From the NCBI RefSeq assembly GCF_038725785.1, contig NZ_CP109796.1, forward strand, positions 6,324,501 to 6,388,500: a stretch of DNA of 64,000 nt, in the 5' to 3' direction. The position numbers and the translations under genes are program-made. Position 1 is the stretch's first letter, and each line of letters opens with the position of its first letter. This document shows, one piece after another, positions 9,210 through 19,200 of the stretch. The DNA comes from Termitidicoccus mucosus (GTDB taxonomy: Bacteria; Verrucomicrobiota; Verrucomicrobiia; Opitutales; Opitutaceae). The notes beneath the pieces are model-generated. The model was given only the letters and a program-made list of their open reading frames with translations, had not been told where the DNA came from and did no database searches.

Positions 9210-12049
9210 AATCGTATTCCTCTGTTGATAGATTGTTCCTGCTGTAGTTGCTGTTTTGGTTGTTGTTGCACTTGCGGAGGCGGCACCCATTGCCGGAGCG
9301 ATTCGTGCAGACATTGCTGGGCTTTCTGCAACAACTGGAGTTGAAACGCCTCCACCAATTTTTGGCGGACGGCCTCGGCGGTCGCCTCGTCGGGTTGGAT
9401 GGACAGCGCCAGTTCGCGGTCGGACTCGCGCTCGACATTCAGCCGCAGCGCCTCCTTGTCACTGGTAAACACGATGATCTTCCGCCGCGCCCGCGATATG
9501 CCCACATACCACTGCTGACGGTTTATCGGCGTATGCTCGCCATCATGGGCGACGAGCACGGTGTCAACCGTCTTGCCTTGCGACGCGTAAGAGGTGACCG
9601 CATAGCCGCGCACAAACATGCGTTGTGACGGCGAAAGCGTTTTCGTGACGCCCGCGTCATCCTTCACGCGGATGCGTCCGTCCTTCATCACGCGCCGCAC
9701 CGTGACCAGTTCGCCGTTGCGAATCGTCGCCCCCTCACCGGACTTGCCGTTGAACTTCATCTGCAACCGGTCGCCGCGCGCCAGTTCCAACTCGCAGGTT
9801 TTGGTGACGACGAAGCGGTCGGCGTAACTGAAGCTCACCGCAGTGGCGCGCCCGCCCTTGCGCAATGTCACGCCATGCTCGTTTGCACCGGTGACCTCGC
9901 ACCAATCACCGCGCTTGAAACGTCCGTAGCCACGAACAAAGAAGACCCCCGCATCCGGCGTGTAGAAACGCGCGTCGCGCTTTTGCGCTTCGCTCAAGTC
10001 CGCCGACTGCCACGAGGCGACCGACCTGCCCGCGCCAAGTCCGCCGATTTCTCGCAGACGCGCGCGGATGGCGTCGTTGGCCGCGTGCACGTCATCCCAA
10101 GTCTGCGCCACCGCGAGCACCTTTTCCTTGCGACCCAGCGCCTCGCAATATTCGCGCGCCAGTTCGGTCATGCGCTCGGCGGCTTCCAATTCGCGAATGC
10201 AGCCCATTGCGTCCAGCCGGTCGAATGAGACCGTCAGTTTCCCTTCCGCCGCCGCCTTCACCGCCGAGCGATATTTTCGCACGAACGCTTTCTCCTCGCG
10301 CGATGCCACCGCCGCCGGGTCCTGCCTTCGGATTGCCTCCAGACGCACCGTCTGCAAATTCGTGTGCTCTTCAATCGCGCGCAGCGCGTCCGACGCGGCC
10401 ACCGCGCCCTGCTGCCGTGTGTCGCCCGACAGGATCAACCGCCCGCCGCACGTCTGCACCAGTTCAACCAGCGCGCGCATGTCGCGCCCACCGATCTGCC
10501 CGGCCTCGTCCACGACCACGACCGTGCCACGCGGCAGCGCGTCCACTCCTCCCGCCCCTTCGGCAAGCAGCCTCGCCAGGGTGTCCGCCACCAGTCCGTC
10601 CCGGCGCAAGTCCGCCGCCTGCTGGTGTTGCGGCGTGAGCACGCACACCGGATGCAGCGCATCCTCCAGACCGCGCGCGACTTCGCGGAGCGCCAGCGAC
10701 TTTCCGCTGCCCGCCGCCCCCTGAAACACCGTGATAAAATCACAACTGCGCAGAATGCGGAGCACCGCCCCGCGCTGCTCCGCCGACAACGACGCATTCG
10801 GCTGATGCCCCAGGTTGAGCGCGGCATGGCTGCGCATTCCGTTCTGCGCGGCGAGCACGAGGGAAAACTCGCATACCAGCGCCTCGCGGTTGGTCAGCTT
10901 GCGCGACTTCGCGTCGCGGATGTAATCGCGCTTCGCCATCTCGTTTTCCAAGTCCGCCAGGGAAAAATTTTGACCGCGCCCACGGGCCAGCGCCGCCGAC
11001 ATCAACTCGTAATCGCCGACCACCGAACGTCGCTCAAACAGATGCGCGTCCGCCCACGCGACAAACCCGGGCAGCCCGCATTTCTCCGGGGCCACCGACG
11101 GCAGCGGCGGCGGCAGCCGCGCCAGTTCCAGCTTCGCCAGCGCGGCGTGTTCGGGCGGGGGCATTTCTGAGGCCCAGCGCGGACGCAGTTTTTCCGCGCA
11201 CGCACTTTTGATTTTACGCCGCCGCTTGTCCTGCGCGACCTGCACGCGGAGCGCCTTTTCGTTCCCGCGCAGACCTTCCTCCGCGATGCGTTTTTTCGTC
11301 TCCGCATCAATCTGCTGATGCCGCTTGGAAAACCGGGCAACCATGCTCTCCGGCACCCCCTGAATCTCAAATCCGGTCGGGGTGTTGACGATTTCGTAAC
11401 CGAGATTGCGGAGTCCCTTCGCCATCTCATGGTAGTAAAGATTCTCGGCAAATTTTTGCGCCCGATACATGCCGGTCGCGTGAAGCGCCTTCCACTTTTC
11501 TTCTGTCCAATCGTAGGTCGCGTTGAACACCACGCAATGCGTGTGCAGGTGCGGGTCGAGTTCGCGGCTCGTGTCATGCCGGAACAGCGCGGTCACGACA
11601 CCGCCGGTCACGCGCTCGCCATTTTCGCCGTCCTTGCGCACGCGCGTCTCGGCGAATTTTTCCAGTTGATCGACCATCACGCGGACGGCCTTGTCGTGCA
11701 GCTCGATAATCCGGGCATCCTGCCAGAGCGCGACCACCGAGACCGACTTCGGTGGCGATATGGTAAAGTCATAAAACACGCGGCGATTCGACACCGTGTG
11801 CTCGTCCTCGCGACGGGTCGTGTTGCGCCGCATCGTCAAGGGTTGTCCGGTTTCCGGGTGCCGGCCTTCGCACATCGCCAAAAAACTTTTCTCGTCCACC
11901 ACGCCGTCGAGCCCGAGCATGGACGCGGCGACCCCGCGCCATTCGCCGCGCACCACATGGCCGTCCATGTAGTAATCGCCCGTCGCCAGATGCTCGCAAA
12001 AATACCCCTCCGCGTTGGAAAGATTCAACTGCGGCTTGGCCGTCAGCAT
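9206..12049 (-). CDS. MobF-family conjugative relaxase/helicase (TrwC/TraI type)
   Basis: A 947-residue relaxase that nicks and unwinds DNA at the transfer origin of a conjugative element. The start at 12049 (MLTAKPQLNLSNAEGYF) is chosen because a strong GGAGG lies 7 bases upstream, although the frame is open further. The tandem Tyr pair YY at residues 26-27 is the candidate nicking Tyr, and HLHTH at 167-171 is the metal-binding His triad. A superfamily I helicase follows, with Walker A GAAGSGKS at about 444-451, Walker B VVVVDEAGQ near 514, and the C-terminal YVGISRARRKIIVFTSDK motif. The last 25 residues are Gln-rich. The gene is intact. No type IV secretion genes are in the window, so transfer by this copy alone is not shown. 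Confidence 0.95.
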   Translation of the reverse strand: MLTAKPQLNLSNAEGYFCEHLATGDYYMDGHVVRGEWRGVAASMLGLDGVVDEKSFLAMCEGRHPETGQPLTMRRNTTRREDEHTVSNRRVFYDFTISPPKSVSVVALWQDARIIELHDKAVRVMVDQLEKFAETRVRKDGENGERVTGGVVTALFRHDTSRELDPHLHTHCVVFNATYDWTEEKWKALHATGMYRAQKFAENLYYHEMAKGLRNLGYEIVNTPTGFEIQGVPESMVARFSKRHQQIDAETKKRIAEEGLRGNEKALRVQVAQDKRRRKIKSACAEKLRPRWASEMPPPEHAALAKLELARLPPPLPSVAPEKCGLPGFVAWADAHLFERRSVVGDYELMSAALARGRGQNFSLADLENEMAKRDYIRDAKSRKLTNREALVCEFSLVLAAQNGMRSHAALNLGHQPNASLSAEQRGAVLRILRSCDFITVFQGAAGSGKSLALREVARGLEDALHPVCVLTPQHQQAADLRRDGLVADTLARLLAEGAGGVDALPRGTVVVVDEAGQIGGRDMRALVELVQTCGGRLILSGDTRQQGAVAASDALRAIEEHTNLQTVRLEAIRRQDPAAVASREEKAFVRKYRSAVKAAAEGKLTVSFDRLDAMGCIRELEAAERMTELAREYCEALGRKEKVLAVAQTWDDVHAANDAIRARLREIGGLGAGRSVASWQSADLSEAQKRDARFYTPDAGVFFVRGYGRFKRGDWCEVTGANEHGVTLRKGGRATAVSFSYADRFVVTKTCELELARGDRLQMKFNGKSGEGATIRNGELVTVRRVMKDGRIRVKDDAGVTKTLSPSQRMFVRGYAVTSYASQGKTVDTVLVAHDGEHTPINRQQWYVGISRARRKIIVFTSDKEALRLNVERESDRELALSIQPDEATAEAVRQKLVEAFQLQLLQKAQQCLHESLRQWVPPPQVQQQPKQQLQQEQSINRGIRL

Positions 12050-12610
12050 GATGGCTCCTCCCTCGCGACACGCGCGCGGATAATGCGGACAGGCCGCGTC
12101 CACCCGGAACGCACCCACGTTCTTTTTGAACCGCACGCATCTCCCCTTGCGCTCAGGCGCAATGATTTTTTCGGGCCTTGCATGACCGCAGCCTACCGGA
12201 GGCGCGCGAAAAGAATAGGGGCGGTATCCACATTCCAAATACCCGGATTTCCGGCGGCGCGCGCGCGACGCACGGGCGCGGTCGCACGACGTCTGTCCGC
12301 ACCGCCCGATCTTCACGAAATCGCGCCGCGCCCCCGCGTGCCTTGTGGCGCGGCGCGACCTCGTGAGGGGCGGGGACGCACCGGCGCACGGACGGGGAGC
12401 CAGAACGTCGGCGGTCGGCGGCGGGGCACGGGTGTTCGCACGCCACCGGTGAAGCGGTGCCCTCTTTTTTCGCGCTGCCGCCCGCCGCCGTCCATGCTCC
12501 CCTGGCGCGGGAAAACACTCCGCATTTTGCTCCGCCGGAAATGCGGACAATGGGCCGCACGAGACGCCTCGGGGCACTGAAAGATCTGCCCTGCCTGCTG
12601 TCCGCTCAGT
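12050..12610. other. Gene-free region upstream of the relaxase; possible oriT location
   Basis: About 560 bases with no convincing gene. Open frames on both strands here are low-complexity, Arg- and Pro-rich readings of high-GC DNA. Transfer origins of MobF elements commonly lie next to the relaxase gene, so this is the natural place for one, but I could not pick a nic site or a clear set of inverted repeats. A 13-base string AAAAGAATAGGGG occurs here (near 12212) and again at about 26044 beyond the methylase gene, both in non-coding DNA. Confidence 0.3.
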
Positions 12611-12800
12611 GTGCCACACCCGTCAAGATGTAGTCGCGGCTCGACCAAGCTCGCCGCGCTCCACACCGGACGCCTCCGCACCTGCTCCGGCGTCCTTTGA
12701 CTGGGTGTGCCTTGGGAGCGGCGGAATCAGGCAGTAACCGGGATGACCCGGCAACGACGCCGGGGACGGGGACGGACTGCACCTGATTTCATTTCCGAAC
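12611..12800 (+). ncRNA. Structured leader, copy A of a duplicated element (candidate RNA motif)
   Basis: This stretch and 24541-24714 are two copies of one element, each ending exactly at a start codon. Visible helices: P1 CACACCC+GTCAA (12615-12626) with TTGAC+GGGTGTG (12697-12709), a single bulged T between; inside it P2 CGCGGC/GCCGCG (12635-12640 with 12653-12658) and P3 GGACGCC/GGCGTCC (12668-12674 with 12689-12695). After P1 comes P4, AATCAGG+CAGT (12725-12735) with ACTG+CCTGATT (12776-12788). P4 ends 12 bases before the ATG at 12801. There is no Shine-Dalgarno between P4 and the ATG. I know no named RNA family that it matches; a regulatory leader is the simplest reading. Confidence 0.6.
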
Positions 12801-13271
12801 ATGAACGACCTCGCTCAAAAAACATGCAACATCGAAAAAACCGAACGCACCCAAACCATCGCATACCGGAGAAAATTCCTGAAGGAGGGCGACACCGTTT
12901 ACGTCATCCTTCGCGACATCAGCGCGAACGGCATGAGCCGCTGCATTGACTTATACGCAATCGTGGACAAAAGGCCCTGCTGCCTCACGTGGAGCGCTGC
13001 CATCGCATTGCGCAAACCCTACGACAAAAAGCGCGAGGCGCTTCGCATGGAGGGTGGCAGCACATGCGTGGTGTTTGAGGCGGTCTATAACCTCGCGTGG
13101 GCGCTGTTCGACCAACTTGGCATCTTCGTACACGACCTTTCTCGGTCTTGCGTCCCGAGACTCACGTCTCCGAATCGGCCAACTCCTCCGATCTTTCCAA
13201 CAAGGTCGACGGCTCGCGATCACGACCAGAGGTCGTGCGTTGAACCGCAGCGCGGCGAAACAGGGGAGTGA
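12801..13271 (+). CDS. Mobile-element protein of unknown function, probably truncated at its 3' end
   Basis: A 156-codon frame that starts MNDLAQKTCNIEKTERTQ directly after structured leader A. The first 110 residues look like a real folded protein (KEGDTVYVILRDISANGMSRC, then LTWSAAIALRKPYDKKREALRM, then VFEAVYNLAWALFDQLG). The remainder, from about 13140, is Pro- and Arg-rich and overlaps, on the opposite strand, the 3' end of the large STAND gene. The natural reading is that this backbone gene was cut near 13140 when the defence cargo was inserted and now runs on into foreign sequence. The family is not recognised and no membrane segment is seen. Confidence 0.6.
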   Translation: MNDLAQKTCNIEKTERTQTIAYRRKFLKEGDTVYVILRDISANGMSRCIDLYAIVDKRPCCLTWSAAIALRKPYDKKREALRMEGGSTCVVFEAVYNLAWALFDQLGIFVHDLSRSCVPRLTSPNRPTPPIFPTRSTARDHDQRSCVEPQRGETGE

Positions 13272-16200
13272 TCGCCTTAAACGACTTGACCGCATCTGGT
13301 GTCGCTACGATCAGCCAGCCTTGGGCGCTCAACGCCTCTTGATGTGTATCCACCCGATAGTAGGGCCCGCGGCTCCACCAGATGGTTTCAACTTGGAGTA
13401 TCCCATCCGCGTTTTCCCAACCGAACATCGAACCTGCGCGACGGCGCCACTTTAGCGCCCGTGCGATCGCCGAATTGAACGCAACCCAATCTCCAGATCC
13501 CACCATCGCCCCGAAGTCGTTGCCACCCACTGCGGGACTGCTGATGGCTCCTGTGCCCGGCAGCATGGGATATGCATCCGCACGCCACATATGATTGGTC
13601 GCAACAAACCCATAGTCTTCCCTCCATGTTGGAGGCGCCTCCGAAGTAACAGGAATAATCACACTACTCCGGATTTCCGTCGGCAACGAGCGGTCCCAAT
13701 ACCTGAAACGCGAAAGTTCGGCTATCACGGCACGGCCGTCCCGCATTTTTCTGACGCACACGTCCAATGGGTCCTGCGGCAGCGTATTCCACGGAATGGG
13801 ATCGTATCGCTTCAGGTATCGCGTCTCCGGCACAACGATTTCCGGTGGCATCGTTACTGGTCTGGCTGCGCTGATGACCTTATCAATCGGATTGAGCGTC
13901 ACACCCAGTGCCTGATAGAGATCGAAATCAATCCGGGACGCATCGTAGAGCTCGGCCAGCACCCGGACCAACGCCAGTGATGCTGCCTGACCCCGAAGCC
14001 GTCGATACGGCAACTTGAGCCCTGCGTAATCAAGCCGATCGATCAACTTCTTCTCGGCTTCAGCGGACCAGGTAGCTCGATCCGCCGCGAGCATGAGGTC
14101 GGTGAGCCGCCAAACGAGATTCTGAAACGGAATACCCGAGTGGTCCGCGATCGTCTCTAGCTCCGCTTTGTAGAGCAGCACCCACTCATATCGATCCTCG
14201 GTTTCCATCGGCGGGGCGCCCTTGGGATAACTCTCCATCGGCAAGGAGAATTCCTTCATCTGGATCGGCGGTAGCACCAATCTGTAGATCACGGGCAATT
14301 CGCTTCTTGACGACTCCACCACAGTTGCTTTCGCCTCGGGCCACTTCTCGATCGCGGCCAAGGCATAGTCACGCACAACCGCCGAAGGATGATTGACCAG
14401 CTCACGGCAGCGATTCACCAACGATACTGGCGCCTCTGCAGTCAGTTCCGCGTTCTCGGTCAACAGCGCCAATGCCTCACACTGAGTCTCGTCGTTGATT
14501 TCGAGATAACGCGCGTAGACCCCGTGCACCCATGGGTAATGGCGAGGGTCGCGGCCCAATGATCTCAGCGCCTTGAATGCGGCATCGTGCAACTCCGGAA
14601 CGGGAAGCTCTGCGCACCACATGATCCAGTGTTCCGCAATTTGCTGCGGAGTTATTGCTGAGGCCGATTCAACGAAAGGCAGTGGTTCGCACCGAACCTC
14701 CGCGAGGGCGAGCTGCTGTTCGGCCATTTCTTTCCAGAGGTGAGCCCAAGGTGGTCGCTCCAGGAAAAGTTCACACAGTTCGCGGAGACTGGCTGGAGTG
14801 GCGGGCGCGTAGGCATTGCCCGCCGCGTAGTCTTCGATCCACTGGCGGAACACGGTGGCGCGGGCCTCTGCCCCACCACTCGCTACCCATTCCTTGGCCG
14901 GACGAAGTCTTGTTCCACCATCCCTCATCTCGCTCCACCCTTTCGCGTCCGAGGTCGCAAACGCCCGACCTGCAATCTGGGCCGCTTCGGCATGTAAACC
15001 CTGCGCGCGAAGTTCGCGGGCGAAGGCACTCAACGCCAAAGGCGACCAATCTTCCCGAAGGCCAGCCTCGAACAAGGTCGACCAGTCCTTTTTGGGTATC
15101 CGGTCGAGCACATAACCCCGACGATCGTGATTGACGAAGATGGATTCTTGCGCGGTGGAATGTTCTCGAAAAGCCGCGAGAAACGCCTCGGCCGAATTCA
15201 AAGTTCTCCAGCGCTGGAGGGCTTCATTGTCCTTCTTCTGGAATTCGTCGTTCGCCTCAGTTTCGTCGGTATCGTCTGTTTCCTCGTGCGTCGTCCCCGT
15301 ATTGCCCTGCAATCGCTCCATCCAAGCATTCCGCATTCGTGGAAGGGCAAGCGTTTCGACCGCGTCGATCAATTCTCGTCGGCATTCATCAATAGCCCTG
15401 TCTCTGGCCGGCAAGTCCGCGATCGCTCGGGCGATATTCTCATGCGTGCCGGTTGCACACGGGACGAGGAGCGCCGTAGCCAGCACGATGGCAAAATCCG
15501 CTTCGGCTGGCACGGTTTTCAAGATTGACAGGATGTCGGCTGCGACCGCGACGCAAAACGTCTGGAACCCGGCATCCAAGAACCGGACCGCATACTGATG
15601 AGTAAGCGCCAAGTCGCGTTGGGCGAGAATCTGGAGAAACGCTGCCCCCGCATCATCAAGATCTTCACCTCGCCGCTGGTCGTGCAGTCGCTCCAACAGG
15701 CGACCCAGATGAAGTGCACCCGCGGCAAATTTTCCGCGATCCCCATCCAGCGAGCGTTCCCACCAGATTATCCACTCGAGTGCAGATCCACCGTCTTTCT
15801 CTGGAATAGCAAAGGACAATTCCAGAAATTGCCGATACGTGGCCCGCGCTTTGTCGGGCGCGCTCGCCAAGAGCCACGTTTCCACAATGTCGGTCAACTC
15901 GTAGCTGATTTCGTCCAACAGGAAAGATCGATTGGCGGAGGCTCGCGAGGAGTCATCAAGCCGTCGGCGAAACGCGTCGAGATTCCCATCGTGCTGATAC
16001 AGTCGTTTCGCCACGTCGCGACGGAGCGACGCGGACCAATAGGTCGACTCCTGTTCGTTCTCCCAAATTTGGTCGAACTCCTCTCCAACTACCGCCACCG
16101 CTTCTGCGCCATGCGCCGCGACAGCTCTCACAACCCACTCGAAATACTCCTTACGGCGCCCGGCGCTATCATGCCATGATCCCCAGTCACGGGTTTCTTT

Positions 16201-19200
16201 GTGGCTATGATGGTAGAGGCGAAGCAAAGGTCGCAGAGCGATGCGAAGCTCACTCGGTTCGTAGTTCTTTCCTGCCCGCCCTTCACCCCATAGAATGGCG
16301 AGCTTTGTTACCGCCCGGTCGAAGAGCCAACTGCCGTAGCGTCGCTTTCCCGAGATTTCGGGCACGATCTTCTCCACGTCGACCGGCAGCCTGACCGTCG
16401 CCAAAATTCGCGTTAGAATGAGTCGCTCACGGACTTTCGGTCCCGAGTTCAATACTTCATCTTTGACCGGACTCTCGGGTTGGCTCGCTCGTTCGATCCA
16501 AGTCACAACTCGAGCCCGATCGCCGGTGACGCGCCACAGCATTTCTGCAAGTTCGGCGGCCATCTCTGGCTCGCTGGCGTAAGCCACCTCAAGGCGACTC
16601 AGCGCTTCGATTGTCTTCGCGTGCTTGGGATGCCGGTGCACCATATGCCAGTCGAGGTTCAGCTGCCATCGCCGCAACTGTGGCTCGGGCACCGCCGCCC
16701 GCAGGCGTTCGACAGTCAACCAGTCGTCGCGGTCCGCAAACACTTTGGCGAGCGCACCCAATACATCGCTACGCAACCTCGCGGTCTTAATCTCGGGATT
16801 CGATTGGCCCCCGAAATGATGTTTGCCAGCGCGGAGTCGTCCAATGCCTGCGATAATTTCATCCAAGGGACGAAAGTTGAGCGCGAGTTTGGCCCATTCT
16901 CCAAAATCTCCATCAGATTCGTCGTGGAAACCTATCTCGACGGCGGTCTGTCCGGTTAGCGCGCCCATGGGCTCGGCGATTTCGTAAACTTCTCGAGCAT
17001 GCGTCTGCTCGCCAGACTCCCACAAGGCCTTGCATAACTGCCATGCCGCTTTCGCACCTACGGTTAACCAACCCTTACTCTCAATGTGGCGACGAACCGC
17101 CTGCGCCCCGTAAAGCCGATAGATTAGCACCACATGGTCGTGCTGCTCAGTTGATCGGGCCCGCTGATAGAATTCCTGCCAGTTGAGCAGCAGGCCCATT
17201 GCTTCAGCCCGCTCATCCTTCCGGCCTGTGATTTCCACTGCCGCGTTGATGTCTTGGAAGATTCCCCTGATTGGCCGGTTCTCCAGATACTGCGCACGTA
17301 GGCGCCCTGGCGAGGAAAGCGCAAGAGCTTCGGGCTGGGCTCCGGCCATCCTTGCGTGATAGGCCGCCTCCCAACCCAAAGGTGAGCGGGCCGGAAGCGC
17401 GGCGAATAGATTAGAGAGCTCGCGATGAATCGTCGCATTCTCGTCGATCCCGAGGTTCGACTTGCGTGTCTCGGTGAGAACAAATTGCCGAAAGCTGTTG
17501 TGGAAGAAATCGACCGTTTCGGCTCCGGTAACGCGAAGGTAGGGGCGAGCCGTCTCCAACGCCTTTTCCACAGCGGTGGACTCAAACACTTCCAGTAATT
17601 CCGGCAGCGCAAACGAACCCTGAAGCCTAGCCCAACGGGCAAGCATACGCCGGGTTTCGGAATCGCGCCGGATGCTTTCCCAGAAAACCTGATAGCTGTT
17701 CTCGATGTGGCCACCGTAGGCTGGCGCATTCTCCAGAATCGAATTCACCTCAGAGCAGTCTTTCACGGGGCGTAACCGTTCGACTAGCAGTGCGAGAGAA
17801 AGGGGATGCCCCTCGCTCAAGCTCTCGATCTGCGTGAACTGGTCGGTATCCAGCGGCGCCGCAAGCTGTGAACGCTCGACGAAGGCTCGGATCTCACCCC
17901 GCGACATCGGGGACATTCGGACTATCCGGTTTTCCTTCTCCAGCGAGACTTGGATCGCAGGAGAGAGTCTCGGCAACGCAAGCGTCTGCGAGCCGAGAAA
18001 GAAAAGCACCCCCGAGGGAATGCTGTCCGGATGCGGAAGCACTGACAGCAGTGAAATCGTCGTCGTCTGCTCCCGTGGGATGTGATCCAGCCCGTCCACC
18101 AGAATGACGGTGCGCCTCCCCGTTTTCCGGAAATCCTCCCCCAACTCGCCGAACAAATCGGTCAATTCATTGCGCAGGCTGGTGAGCTCTTCGGTGGCAT
18201 ACCCTCGGCGTCCGCGAAACCCATGCCGGTGCAGCGAAAGTACCAGATCGTGAAGAAACTGCACCGCCTCTCCGCGTCCCTGCGAAATATCTCCCGGGAG
18301 ATATGCATAGTAGGGAATAAACCGCCAATCACCTGTTTTTCGCAGCGTATGCGAAAGCGTGGTGGACTTGCCGGAGCCCGGTGTGCCCAGCAGCGCTGCA
18401 TACCCTCCTACGATCGACGCCAACAGGTTGATGAGTGGCTCAGTCGTCGCATGGATCGACTGGTAGCGTTCGTCTATCTTCCATTCATGCGAATATCGAA
18501 TCTGAAACCGTGAATTCCACTCGAGGCCCTGTAGTAGCGTATCTTGGTCGATTTTTCCCGGGCGAACATCGGCAGCGGCAATCTTCAGTAAGTGATTAGT
18601 CAGTGTGTCTAGGTCGCTCTCCGCCCACGATGTGTCCATCGGGGTCGTCGGGTTGACGAACTCGATCCCGCATTCCTCAAAAAACACCGCGACCTCGTCT
18701 CGTGCCAGGTTTGTTTCCGCAATTATGGCCTCACGCAGGCTGTTCCACTTTGCCAAGTCTTCGGGTTTGGAATGGATACCCCATCCTTCGAGCAGAAAAC
18801 GGTGAAAATTCTCCCCCTCGGGAACGGCGATCTGATCGTCGAGTTGGCCCAACCCAGTCGGCATTCCCCGAAAAACCAACCGAGCGGACAAGACTCGGTC
18901 TGGATGAGCTTTCTTCAATGCCCGCCATCCGTCTGCCAGTTGCCGGATGAGTGAGAGCTTCCCTTCGGCAGACGGTTTCAGCAGCGATGCCAGAGTAATT
19001 CCCTTGGGGCTGGTGCTATGCTTCAACTGCAGCGCATCCAGCCGCCCCGTGGTCGCTAGGACGATGTCGTCCATGGCTTTCGCTTGCCGCGACATCAACT
19101 CCACCCACTCGAAATTCCCTCGCTGAAGTGCGCGTTGAATGTGCCATGCGCACAAACGATACTGGGTATAGAGTCCCGTGACCGCCCTCCTTTCGCCGTC

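Noticed and set aside
12050-12619. Upstream extension of the relaxase frame by 190 codons
   Set aside because: A GGAGG site and the conserved relaxase N-terminus fix the start at 12049. The extension is low-complexity and Arg-rich.
12611-12800. Interpretation of the leader as the 5' or 3' end of a group II intron
   Set aside because: There is no GUGYG boundary followed by domain I landmarks and no domain V hairpin; the reverse-transcriptase fragment is 10 kb away from copy A and antisense to copy B.
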